From Cochliopodium minus (Eukaryota; Discosea; Himatismenida; Cochliopodiidae), in contig JAMYWO010000522.1 in the NCBI GenBank assembly GCA_024220525.1, forward strand, positions 1-14,470: DNA of 14,470 nt, given 5' to 3'. The notes beneath the pieces are model-generated. The model was not told the DNA's origin, ran no database searches, and was given only the letters and a program-made list of their open reading frames with translations. Below, piece by piece: positions 1 through 9,661 of the stretch. The stretch's first letter is position 1. Each line of letters starts with the position of its first letter. A program made the translations under genes and the position numbers.

Positions 1-2778
1 TTACAATCTCCACTTTCAAAGCTTCTCCTTGGTTCGTGAGAATGAAACCTAAAAAAAATCAAAAATCAAAAAAAAAATAATTATTAAAATAATAAAATAA
101 AAAAACTGATTTGTCATACCAGATTTTTGAAACTCGATGTTTCCCAAATGGAGAACTCCAGCTACAGTATCGAAGATGTTGGTTTGTTCTTGCTTGGAGA
201 AGTGCAATGCATCAAAAGCTTCCAACATGACTAATCAAAGAAAAAATTAAGATCAAAAAATAAAAAAATAAAACAAAAAAGAAATAAAATAAAAATAAAA
301 AATAAAAAATAAAAAATAAAAATTGAAAAATTAAATGAATTAATAAATTTTAACTGTGCCATTCTTTGTCATCATCGATTCCGTCAGCAGTTTCACAACC
401 AGATTGGTTCAAGTATTTGAATTGGGAGACAGATTGAATATTGTATTTTTTCTTTTGTTCGTTGTTGGCACCGCGGACCAACATGTAGAAAATGTGGTAA
501 TTTCTTTCGTTTTGAGCTGTATTTTAAATAAAATAAAATAAAATAAATAAAAATAAAAAAATAAAAAAAAAAATAATAAAAGAATTGAAATAAAAATAAA
601 TTTTAAAATAATTACCTTGAAAGACTACACGAGATTTTTCTAGCAAATAGTTGACAATTTTACAACCACAAATGACCTAGACAATTATTTTAAATAATAA
701 TTAAATTTGATTTTTTATTTCAAATTTATTTTAATATTTATTTCAAGTTTTATTTTAATATTTATTTTAAGTTTTATTTAAAAATTTAATTAAAATTATT
801 TTTAATAATTTTATTTTACCATCTTTTGGTCAAAGTGAATCTCCATCCATTTACCAAAACGAGAACTGTTGTTGTTTCTGAGTGTCTTTGCATTACCAAA
901 GGCCTCCAAAATAGGGTTACATCTCAGAATCTGTTGTTCAATACCAGTGGGACTTCCAGCACACTAAAAATTATTAAAATTTAAAAAAATGTTTAAAATA
1001 TAAAAAAATTAAAAATTAAAAAAAATAAAATTATATTTTAAAATAAAAAATAAAAAGATTAAATTTATATTTTAAAAATAAAAAAACTTTTAAAAAATAA
1101 TTATACCTCTGCCAAATATTGCAAAACAACTTTGGTTGCTTCGGTCTTTCAAAAAGAAAATGAAGTTAAACTTTAAAATGAAATCAAAAAAATTAAATAT
1201 TACTTTTCCAGAACCAGATTCTCCACTGATAAGGACAGCTTAAATTTGAAATTAAAATTTTTAAAAATTATTTTATTTTTGTCATAATTTTCTTATTTAA
1301 TTATTAAAATTATTTTTTTTTAATTATTTTTTTTGATAATTTTAATTCATTCAATTTAATTATTTTATTTTTTCATAATTTTCTTTTTATTTTTTTAAAA
1401 AATTTCATTATTTTTTATTACCTTGATTTCCTCTATTCTCCAAAATTTCGGTGAAACATTTCTTTGCGATGGTGAATACGTGAGGCTCAAGTTTGTCGGT
1501 GTCGTTGGTTCTGTACTTCTCCATTACGGTGGCTGTGTATAGCGGCAATCTCTCGAAAGGGTTGACACTGATGAGAATGTTACCTACTGATGTGTAGATC
1601 TTTTCATTTTTGGCTCTAAAAAGAAATTAAATTTATAAAAAAAAAAATCAAATATAAATAATAAATAAAATTAATAAAAAGAAAAATAATAAATAAATAA
1701 AGAATAAAACCAAAGAAAATAAAAAACAATAAAAAGAAGAATAAAACCAATGAAATTAATGAAAAAAAAGAAGCAAATTTTATAAAAATACAAAACAAGA
1801 TTGTTGAAAATAATTTAAATAATTTTAATTATTTTGATTGAAAAATCATAAAGTCATACCTCTCTTTGAGACTGTGCGCAATGGTTGGCTCGTCGATTTG
1901 TTCGAGCTTGACGAGATCATTGATGAGATGTATGGTCTTGAGAGCCTCCACACTGGTGATGGGGATAGGCTCTATTCCTTTAGGCCATTTCCCCTCGAAG
2001 TTTTGTCCTTCAATTGTTTTCGCTGTGTACTTTCCTTGTCCATAATCTCCAGTGAGTGTTCCAATAACCTTTTTAATGGAAAAAAAATAAATTTAAAAAA
2101 TTTTTATTTTTTGGAAAGAGAAATTTAAAATTGAATTTTGATTTATGTAAATATTTAATCATAATATTTGATTAAAGGTATTATAATTTCTTACAAAAAT
2201 ACTTTTACTCTTATTGAATTCTTATAAATTCATTTTATTTCAGTATAAAATATCCTCTTTTTGAAGGTATATTTAATATATAATTTAAAATTTTTCTTTT
2301 GTTGAACAAGAATGATGATTAAAATTTAAATGATATTTTCAGATTTTCAAACAGGACAAATAAAATATTCTTTTGTAAAAAAAATTTGATTTACCCAACC
2401 ATCATCAGGATGAAGAATCCATGAATAATTAACCTAGATCAAATGATTATTGTTTAGAGGATTTTAATGTGGTGTGAATATAAATTTTTGTTTTAATCTT
2501 TTTTTTGTTTGTAAAATCCCTCTTACCTCACTCGTATTACCCATCAATTCTTTTGGCTTTTGCCATTGTGTGACTTGTGTTACTTTGTTGAAATAATATG
2601 GTCTTCCTTCTTGCCTGATGAATTAATGTTTTTTTTTGAGTTTTTTGACGAAATAAAATTTAAAATTCAAAAAATAAATATATATATTTTATTTTTGAAA
2701 GGCAGGAGGAATAATTTTTTCCAATATGAAATTTATGAAATGAAATTCTTACGTGAATAATTCATTCCAATCTGACAT
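1..2778 (-). CDS. WW-domain unconventional myosin heavy chain, N-terminal part (partial, 12 exons)
   Basis: Actin-based motor ATPase; the first ~385 residues are present and the gene continues past base 1. Exons on the minus strand, 5' to 3': 2778-2753, 2614-2527, 2433-2395, 2068-1860, 1615-1422, 1238-1204, 1145-1107, 963-820, 676-616, 516-355, 230-120, 48-1; all phases agree. Residues 4-29 form a WW domain (W4, GRPYYFN, W26, P29). An SH3-like myosin N-subdomain follows (WILHPDDGW, ~43-51), then the motor: [15 protein letters not shown]-loop GESGSGKT (191-198, split by an intron after K197), switch [10 protein letters not shown] (240-248), [26 protein letters not shown] and [12 protein letters not shown]. 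Switch II, actin-binding loops, neck and tail lie outside the window. The start at 2778 is the first Met in frame and directly precedes the WW domain. One intron (231-354) uses a GTTAAA donor. The myosin head is certain; the class cannot be assigned without the tail. Confidence 0.95.
287..333. repeat. A6T-type heptamer microsatellite in a myosin intron
   Basis: Inside the intron 231-354 the plus strand reads successive TAAAAAA/TAAAAA units for about 45 bp. The same unit recurs in other introns of this window on either strand. Confidence 0.75.
2069..2394 (-). other. Long myosin intron (326 bp)
   Basis: Separates the PDDGW exon from the exon starting [10 protein letters not shown]. It has a GTAAAT donor at 2394 and an AAG acceptor at 2069. 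I see no ORF, RNA gene or repeat array in it; composition is mixed A and T rather than a single homopolymer-like strand. Confidence 0.8.
2527..2778 (-). other. WW domain at the myosin N-terminus, split over two exons
   Basis: Exon 1 (2778-2753) encodes MSDWNELF and the first two bases of a Thr codon. Exon 2 (2614-2527) completes it and gives [18 protein letters not shown] and QKPKEL. The two Trp residues are 22 apart, the central aromatic YYF triplet and Asn are in place, and Pro follows the second Trp by three residues, as in canonical WW domains that bind proline-rich ligands. It sits right at the protein start and is joined by about 13 residues to the SH3-like N-subdomain of the motor. Confidence 0.9.
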
Positions 2779-3649
2779 TTATATAAAAGATTATTTATCA
2801 AACAAAGGGTAAATAATTTTTTGCTTTCTTTGAATTTTTTATTTTTTTTTAATATTTTAATAAATCACAAATATATAAAATTTTCTTCCTTTCTAAGACA
2901 AATATGGAAAATATCCCTTCACAAGCAAATTGATTAATAGATCACAATCAAAATGAATAGAATGTTCAAAAAATTGTTTCAAAATAAAAAATCAATTAAA
3001 TAAGATATTGATATTTGTTTGTATGGATCGAACATTCTTCAACCAAAAAGAATTTACTTGAATATTTTTTATTTTTCCAAATATTTCTTCTATTTGGGCT
3101 GATTTTATGCCATCTTATCATAAATAAAATAATATATGGATTCAATTCTATAATCCACTCCTGTTGAAAATTTGAATAGAAATGAAGACTTCATTTATAA
3201 ATCATTTATTCAAAAAGAATCAAAAAATGAAAATAATTCCATATCAAGAGAAAGATCTTCCATTTGACATGTTAATGAATTGAGGTAACTATTTCTTTTA
3301 TTTGCTAAGTTTTTTATCAAACATTTTTTTTTCTTTTCAAAAGGTTTACATAATCAAAAAGAATAGTTATTCTCTATCTCTAATCTTGGAATAAGGATAA
3401 TGAAAGTTGAAAAGAAATAGAAATAGAAAGGAATATTTTATTTGTTTTTGAAAATTCTTTCGATTTTTCTTTTTCAAAAAAAAAAATAATTGAAAAAAAT
3501 AAAAAAAACATATTATAAAAAATAATAAAAAAAAATTAAAAGCTAAAACCATACTTCATATCTTCTTTTTAATTGAATTTTTAAGAAAGAAAAAAGGAGT
3601 TGATAAATCTCGAGAATATTTAAAAGAAAATAAATAAATATAAAATAAA
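2779..3649. other. Divergent intergenic region between myosin and atg8
   Basis: 871 bp separating the start codons of two divergently transcribed genes, so it must hold both promoters. Very AT-rich, with many in-frame stops on both strands. The only sizeable ORF is a Phe/Leu/Lys low-complexity frame at 3367-3552 on the minus strand, produced by A/T runs. I see no tRNA, no convincing promoter element that would stand out from the base composition, and no repeat longer than homopolymer tracts. Confidence 0.7.
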
Positions 3650-4392
3650 ATGGCAACATTCAAAGAACAACATAATTTTGGTAAAAATCAAAAGAATAAA
3701 TAACCCATCAATTGAAATTTATTCTTAATTTTTCTTATTATTTTGATGAATGAAATAGAAAGCAGATTGGATATAGCAAATAAAATCAAAATGCAATATC
3801 CTCAAAGAGTTCCTGTAATAGTAGAAAAGGCACCGAATTCTAGAGCACCAGAAATAGAAAAAAAGAAATTTTTGGCACCAAGGTAAATATATTTTATTCC
3901 TTTTTACAATAAACAAATTTTAAGATGATTGTATTTAAAAATAAAAAGATTATTCAGAAAATAAATTATTTGAATCATTTAATTTCATTTCTTTCATTTT
4001 TCAAATATAAGAATATTTCTTTTACTTTACAAAAATCACTTAAAAAATATTCTCTTTAATAAATTTCTCTGAATATTTTTTTCTAAATTTTTCATTTATA
4101 GGGATATCACTGTGGCCAAATTTCTCACTGAAATAAAAAGACATATCAAATTATCTCATCAAGAATCATTGTACATATTTGTATCTAATAATGTTATTCC
4201 ACAAGGAAGTGCATCTATGCATCAATGTAAAAAAAAAAAAAAGAATCATAAAATATTTTCTCAATTTTTTATTGGGAGCAACATTTGAACTCATTATCTT
4301 TTTATTTTTTAGTATATGAGCAACATAAAGATCCTGATGGTTTTTTGTACATCACCTACAGCAGTGAAAACACCTTTGGTTGTGATCTCTAA
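3650..4392 (+). CDS. atg8: Autophagy ubiquitin-like protein ATG8/LC3 (complete, 4 exons, 119 aa)
   Basis: Exons 3650-3680, 3759-3882, 4102-4226 and 4313-4392 splice in consistent phase to 119 residues, the usual family length. ATG8 is a ubiquitin-fold protein conjugated to phosphatidylethanolamine on autophagosome membranes, where it drives membrane growth and recruits cargo receptors. Diagnostic stretches: FKEQHNFESR (4-13), [11 protein letters not shown] (24-34), [15 protein letters not shown] (45-59), HIKLS (66-70), [11 protein letters not shown] (75-85), [17 protein letters not shown] (94-110) and ENTFG (112-116). The chain ends CDL after Gly116, so it is a pro-form needing ATG4 cleavage to expose the glycine. 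The Met at 3650 fits the family start exactly. Introns are 78, 219 and 86 bp. It is divergent from the myosin and convergent with the 833-aa gene, whose stop lies 206 bp away. Confidence 0.97.
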
Positions 4393-4598
4393 GCCACTTT
4401 GTCTCATTTTGTTTTTTTAATTTATTTTTTTTGGATCTCTTTCTTTTTCCACTTTGGATGAAAGGACAGATGGAGGATATACCTATAAACACATAATTAA
4501 AAAGTTTTTGTAATATAAATTTGAATTTTTTTTTTATTTCTTGAAAATAGAAATTTCTTTGTTTGATTTTTAAATCGAAACTTTTTATTATTTTTAAA
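4393..4598. other. Convergent 3' intergenic region
   Basis: 206 bp between the stop codons of atg8 (plus) and the 833-aa gene (minus), so it carries both 3' UTRs and polyadenylation regions. An AATAAA on the minus strand lies at 4589-4584, just past the minus gene's stop, but this hexamer is expected by chance at this base composition. Confidence 0.5.
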
Positions 4599-7500
4599 TT
4601 AAAATCTGTTATTTGAAATTTCTTCTTTTTCAAAGATGAATGGCTGATTTCCGAAATTTTCAAACATCTTTTGATGACTAACATTTGTATCTTGTGGTGG
4701 TTGTGGATTTGGAACAGGATTTGCTTTTGAGTTTTGGTTGGGAGGTTGTTGTGGTTGTTTCTGATTTGGAGGGTTGTTGCTTACATTTCCGTTGCTGGGT
4801 TTTCTTGGTTTGTAAGCTGCGAAAGAAGATTGGATGAATGAAGACAAGTTTTGATGATTTGCAAACGAAAATTCTTCAGTATCCAAATGTGGATTCTTCA
4901 TTTATTTTAAAAAAATAAAAATTTTATAAAAAATAAAAAAATAAAAAAAATTTTCATTTTTTCTTACCTCTTGTTTGAACAATTTAAAGTCATAGTTTTC
5001 GTTGAATTTGACGGGTATTTTGGTGAATTGAAAGGGGAGATCAACAGGAGCACTTTGAAGGAGCTTGTCTATTTGAACCACAGTTTTGAACCTGTCTATC
5101 AACAGCTTGTCAGAGCGGAGTTTATTGGCAAAGTTCAAATTATTCTGAAATAAGTAGATATTAAAAAGTATTGAAAAAAATATTTAAAAAGAATTTAAAA
5201 TGATTTAAAAAATGAAATTAAACAATTTAAAATTATTAAAATTTAAAAATATTAAAATGATTTAAAAAAATAATTTAAAAACGATTTAAAAAAATACCTC
5301 TTTTTCTTTTTCAATGTCTTTAAAAGATTTTTCCAAGATCAACCTTTGTTGCTCTATGATTTGCTTCTGCTGAAGAAATTGTTGATTGTTCTTGTTCTCA
5401 ATCTCCTGCTGCTTGTTCTCATAAAAGGAAAGTCTCTGCTTCAACGAAGAAATCTCTTGTTGGAGACCCTTGACAATGCCAATATCAAGGAAATCGTTGG
5501 GGGAAGATTTGGGAGGGGGGTTTTGTTCGAAAAACTTTTTGTTTTGTTTAGAAAATGGAAGTTTTCCATTTCCATTTCCATTTTCATTTTCGTTTTCATT
5601 TTCGTTTTCATTTTCGTTTTCATTTTCGGAAAATATTTCCTCTTCGTCTGGATATTCTGTGTCTTCTTCTTCGTCTTCCTCCTCCTCTTCTTGGTTTTCG
5701 TAGTCTGAATCATTTTCTTCTTTTTGATCTTTGAAGAAAATAATTTTTAATTTGAGAGTTATCAATGAAAATTGTTTTTTATTACTTTTTATTATATTTA
5801 ATTTATTTTATTTTTATTGAGATTTGATTAATTTAAAAATTTAATTTAAAAATTTTATTTTACATTTTTTGATTTTTATAATTTATTTTGAAATTTTTTG
5901 ATTTTTTGATTTTTATAAATAAAAAATATTTTTAAATTTATTTAATATTTTTAAACTTATAAATTATAATTTTTATTTATTTTTATTTTAACTCATAATG
6001 TTTTTATTTTTTATTTTTTATTTTTTATTTTTTTATTCATTTGATTTTTAAATTTATTATTTTTTTTCTATTTATTATTTTTTTTTTTACTGTCCAAAGG
6101 CTTTCCAAAATCAAAAGCATGAGCATCAAACTTCTCGAAATTGTTCTTATTGCTCTGTATCCTCGAAAACCTCTCCTTCTGCAACTCCACCACCTTCTCC
6201 TGTATCTCCTGCTCCTCCAACAAGGAGTTCTCCTTCTCGTAAGACTCGTTGCGGGGTTTGATGGGAGATATTTCTATGATTGAATTGCCCGAGAAGTTGT
6301 GTGGGTTGTTGTCGAAGATGTTTCTGAAGTTGCTGCTTGACAAATCAGTTTTTCCTTTACAAAATAAAATTAAAATTAAAAAACTTTAAAATAAAAAAAA
6401 TAAAATAAACAAAAAACAAATTTTTTAAAATTATAATAAAATAAAAATTAAAGTAATAAAATAAAAATAATATAAAAATAAAATAAAATTTAAGTTGGGA
6501 ATTAAAAACTTTTACAAGAAAAAAAAATAAAATGAAAAAATTAAAATGATAGTTTAAAAACATTAAAAATAAAATAAATAATAAATAAAACGAATAAAAA
6601 CGAATAAAAATGAATAAAAATGAATAAAAATAAATAAAAATAAAAATAAAATACTATTATTCAAAAAAAATTTTGATTAAAATAAAAATAAATAAATTAT
6701 TTTTTACCATTGTTATTGTTAGAGAAAATATTGTTATTATTATTCAAAGAATAACTAACGTTGCTGAAATTTAGTACATTTATGTTGTTATTGTTGTTAT
6801 TGAATTTGTAATTAAAATTGATATTGTTGTTGTTGTTAAAGTTGACGTTGCTGTTGCTGTTAAGGTTGATGTTACTGTTGCTGTTAAGGTTGACATTTCT
6901 GTTGAAAAATAAATTGAATTTATTTTTATTTTTAAGATTTTTATTTTTATTTAATTTTTATTTATAATTTATTTAATTTTTAATTTTTTTGTTGATCTAT
7001 TAATTTATTTTTTATTTTTTATTTTTTATTTCTTATTTTTTATTTTTTATTTTTTATTTTTTATTTTTTATTTTTATTTTTTTATTTTTTATTTTTTTTA
7101 CTAATTTTACATTTTAACAGGAGTCTGAACAAAATCTTTCTCTTCTCTTTCCACCAAAGTCTCCCTGTAAAGATCCAACCAATACTGTTTCTCCTCAAAA
7201 CTCTTCTCTTGCGTTTTGGAGGTGGCGAAAAGATCCGCCCACTTCTGCAAGTATCTCGAGAATTTCTGGTCCAAATGCGCTTTGAAAAGCCACAACGCTC
7301 TTTCACAAACCAAAAGAAGGTCTATGTTTTTGAAGTTTTCCTTTTGAAGAAAAGAATTTTACTTTTCATTTTTATTTATTAAATTTTTATTCATAGTTTT
7401 TTTAATTATTTTTTATTTTTTATTTTTTATTTTTTATTTTTTGTTTTTTGTTTTTTATTTTTTATTTAGCATAATTAGTTAATTTCAATTTTTAGTTGTT

Positions 7501-9210
7501 TCAATTTTATTTTTCATTTTTTTTTTTAAGAATTTCCATTTTTTTTATATTTTATTTTAAATTTAATTGTTATTTTTAGATTTAATTGATTTATTTTTTT
7601 TTCAGGATTTTTTTAATGAGAGTTTTTTAATTTAAATTTTAATCAATTGATGATTTTATTTTTTATTTTTTATTTATTGAGATTTTTTATTATTAAAAAG
7701 AATTTTTTCATATTATTTTTACATTTTTATTTTTTATTTTATTATTTTATTATTTTATTATTTTATTATTTATTACCTCGACAATATAATCAATGTTCCC
7801 AATCATCTGCTCATAAACATCACTAATATTGAAGAAAACAGTTCTGTTCTCCTCCAACAAGTTAGCCATCAACTCCACCACAAAGAAATAAGAAGAACAC
7901 AAAAAGTTTTTGACGGCATCCCACTCCGAGTAGTTCTTGATGGAGGTGATGATCGTCTCGAGGCAGATCTGGTAGATCTCGTAGGATTTCTGTACGATCA
8001 CGTTTTTCTTGTTTTTGTCTTTGTCGGAGTTGATGTTGTGGATTCTTCCGAAGTGGACGGAGTTTCTTATTGCATAGATCTTTGGTTTTTATTTTTTTTT
8101 TAATAAAATATGAAATAAAATTTAAAATTTAAAATTTAAAATTTATAACTAAAAATAAAAATAATTATTTTAATCAAAATTTGGAAGTAAAATCAACAAA
8201 TTATAAATTAACTAATTTTAAATTAAAATATAAAATAATTAATTTATAAAAAAATTTAAAATTATTTTCTTGAAATGTACATTTAATTTTTTACTATTTT
8301 TAACTTGTTTCAACAAATTAAGAAATAAAAAATAAAAAATGAAATTTGAATTTAAACTATCATTTTTAAATTGTTTAAAAATTTAAAGTTTTTTTACTTT
8401 GATCAAGGAATCTTCTCCATCTTCTTTTATGAATCTTTCGATGTCTTCTTTGTTATCCCTACACAATTTGATCGACTCTGAAAAACTTTCGTCTCTCACA
8501 CTCGTTGTCTTTTTGAGGGTCAAGTCGATGATTCTCTCTTTCACTTCCAAAAACAAATTTTTGTTATTTTTGGAAGGTTCGTTGAGTGTTTGGAGCCATT
8601 TTTCCATCCATTTAAAGAAATCTAATTCGCCTATTTTTTTGTTTTTGTTGTAAAACTCCAATATGCTTATTTTTAAAAATAAAATTAATTAAACGAATAA
8701 ATTTAAATTATTTAATATATTAAAATTATTTAATAAATTTAAATATTCTCATAAAATTCAATGGATACACATATAAGGTTATAAGTTAAACTATTTACCT
8801 TTCTTTTTCTTTCAATTGATCTATTTCCTTCAATATCTCTTTCTGCCTTTCATTATCTCTCTCTATCATCTCCCAATATCTCATCTTGCTTGGATCATCT
8901 GATGATTGATAGAGATTCTTCAATTTAGATGCTATTTTATTGTCATTGGTCAATTCATAGTATCTAATATTGGTGATATGAAGAAAATAAAATAATTATT
9001 CAGCAAAATATTTTCTTATTAATTTTCTTATTACTCTTCGAATGTATTTATGGACATCTTGAGATGTATATCTGCTTTCTTCAAATACAATTGATCCAAT
9101 ATTTTGCTATTGGGCGTGGATTTCAATGTCTGTTTGATTTTGGAGCTCAATTGTTCTATTGTTTTATCATCATTAGCATCCAACTTTAATATTGAGGTAT
9201 ATAGATCCAT
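4599..9210 (-). CDS. Unrecognised 833-aa helical/Asn-rich/acidic coiled-coil protein (complete, 10 exons)
   Basis: Exons, 5' to 3' on the minus strand: 9210-9035, 8963-8799, 8665-8398, 8079-7777, 7340-7111, 6898-6708, 6354-6091, 5728-5298, 5144-4968, 4895-4599. Spliced length is 2502 nt including TAA, and every junction is in phase. No family recognised. Residues 1-380 look mostly alpha-helical and globular, with many Leu/Ile, Trp and charged residues (FFKWMEKWLQTL; YQICLETIITSIKNYSEW; RALWLFKAHLDQ). Residues 382-444 are an Asn-rich linker. About 445-532 is charged. From 533 an acidic stretch leads into Glu-Asn and Gly-Asn dipeptides. About 620-676 is a Gln/Glu/Lys coiled coil, then LNFANKLRSDKLLIDRF, and a Pro/Gln/Asn-rich end (to 833). 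No signal peptide or membrane segment. The architecture suggests a cytoplasmic scaffold or adaptor, but that is inference only. Confidence 0.82.
5565..5628 (-). repeat. Coding hexanucleotide repeat (Glu-Asn, then Gly-Asn dipeptides)
   Basis: On the minus strand GAAAAT/GAAAAC units alternate, followed by GGAAAT units, inside exon 8 of the 833-aa gene. They encode about eight Glu-Asn then three Gly-Asn dipeptides. The reading frame is kept because the unit is six bases. Likely length-variable between strains. Confidence 0.85.
5729..6090 (-). other. Intron 7 of the 833-aa gene (362 bp)
   Basis: Donor GTAAAA at 6090, acceptor AAG at 5729. T-rich on the plus strand, with an ATTTTTT heptamer run around 5999-6035. 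Nothing else is seen in it. Confidence 0.75.
6355..6707 (-). other. Intron 6 of the 833-aa gene (353 bp) with a 10-bp tandem repeat
   Basis: Donor GTAAAA at 6707, acceptor AAG at 6355. A-rich on the plus strand, the opposite polarity to the neighbouring introns. It contains a 10-bp repeat at 6591-6640: five in-register units of the form (C/T)GAATAAAAA, the last one degenerate. No RNA gene seen. Confidence 0.75.
6591..6640. repeat. 10-bp tandem repeat, 5 units
   Basis: Units at 6591, 6601, 6611, 6621 and 6631 read cgaataaaaa twice, tgaataaaaa twice, then taaataaaaa. They lie wholly within intron 6 of the 833-aa gene. Confidence 0.9.
6708..6898 (-). repeat. Asn-rich low-complexity exon
   Basis: Exon 6 of the 833-aa gene. 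It begins with two near-identical runs reading NVNLNSNSN and NINLNSNSN (18-bp level repeats at 6842-6895), followed by several poly-Asn runs using both AAC and AAT. Both splice sites are clear (CAG acceptor at 6899, GTAAAA donor at 6707) and the phase is correct, so this is coding rather than a chance ORF in a repeat. Confidence 0.8.
7006..7099. repeat. TTTTTTA heptamer microsatellite
   Basis: About 90 bp of consecutive ATTTTTT units with few interruptions on the plus strand, filling the 5' part of intron 5 (6899-7110) of the 833-aa gene up to the splice donor. Confidence 0.85.
7341..7776 (-). other. Intron 4 of the 833-aa gene (436 bp, longest here)
   Basis: Donor GTAATA at 7776, acceptor AAAAG at 7341. 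It contains two microsatellite tracts: TTTTTTA/TTTTTTG heptamers at about 7409-7470 and an ATTATTTT-type run at about 7738-7775 reaching to the donor. No coding potential on either strand. Confidence 0.75.
8080..8397 (-). other. Intron 3 of the 833-aa gene (318 bp)
   Basis: Donor GTAAAA at 8397, acceptor AAAG at 8080. Mixed A/T composition with a short repeat of aaaattt units near 8119-8142. Nothing else is recognisable. Confidence 0.7.
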
Positions 9211-9661
9211 TATTTATTGCTTATATAAACGATATTATTTGAGTCAATTTTTTATTTTTTATTTATTAAGTGAAAAATTTGTTAAGATTTTTTACCATCT
9301 GAAACGTTACTCAAAGGCTTGATTTTTGATTGGATTTTAAAGGGTATGTACTTCTATTTTTATCACAATCTCCTTTGTTGAATTTATTGAAAAAATGAAA
9401 AAAAGTTGTTTTTTCTGATATATCTTTCCAAAAATAATTGAGAAAATGAAACTTTAAGAAGTTCATTTGAACCAAAATTTTAACTACTTTCTTTCCTTTG
9501 ATTGAAAACAATACAACTCAACTCTTTTTAGAAAATCTTTTCATTTTCAGTGAAATCATGTTAGAAGATGTTATGCTTCTTTCAATTGATTTGGATCATC
9601 TAGTTAATCAATCAAATGAAAAAAAAAATAAATTAATTTTATTCTCACAAAATAATAAAAA
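9211..9661. other. Divergent intergenic region between the 833-aa gene and the thioesterase
   Basis: 451 bp between two divergent start codons, so it carries both promoters. AT-rich with scattered stops in all frames. The minus-strand frame 9311-9511 is a chance ORF with no start context or homology I can see. No RNA gene or repeat noticed. Confidence 0.65.

Noticed and set aside
356-541. Plus-strand 61-aa ORF
   Set aside because: It is the antisense of the myosin exon encoding [16 protein letters not shown]; the minus strand has the conserved protein.
1616-1798. Minus-strand Phe/Leu/Ile-rich 60-aa ORF resembling a membrane protein
   Set aside because: Translation of an A/T-rich myosin intron; composition alone produces the hydrophobic run.
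1838-2128. Plus-strand 96-aa ORF
   Set aside because: Antisense of the myosin exon 2068-1860, which has correct splice sites and motor sequence on the minus strand.
3367-3552. Minus-strand Phe-rich 61-aa ORF in the myosin/atg8 spacer
   Set aside because: Product of A/T homopolymers, with no recognisable motif and no start context.
4352-4684. Minus-strand 110-aa ORF overlapping the atg8 3' end
   Set aside because: Overlaps the atg8 last exon and the last exon of the 833-aa gene in another frame; Lys/Phe-rich low complexity.
5346-5708. Plus-strand ORFs (Leu/Phe/Val-rich at 5346-5708 and Ser/Phe-repeat at 5470-5703)
   Set aside because: Antisense of the Glu-Asn repeat and coiled-coil exon; the hexamer repeat keeps all frames open, so open length means nothing here.
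7082-7306. Minus-strand 74-aa Arg-rich ORF
   Set aside because: Out-of-frame shadow of exon 5 of the 833-aa gene (7340-7111), whose frame joins in phase on both sides.
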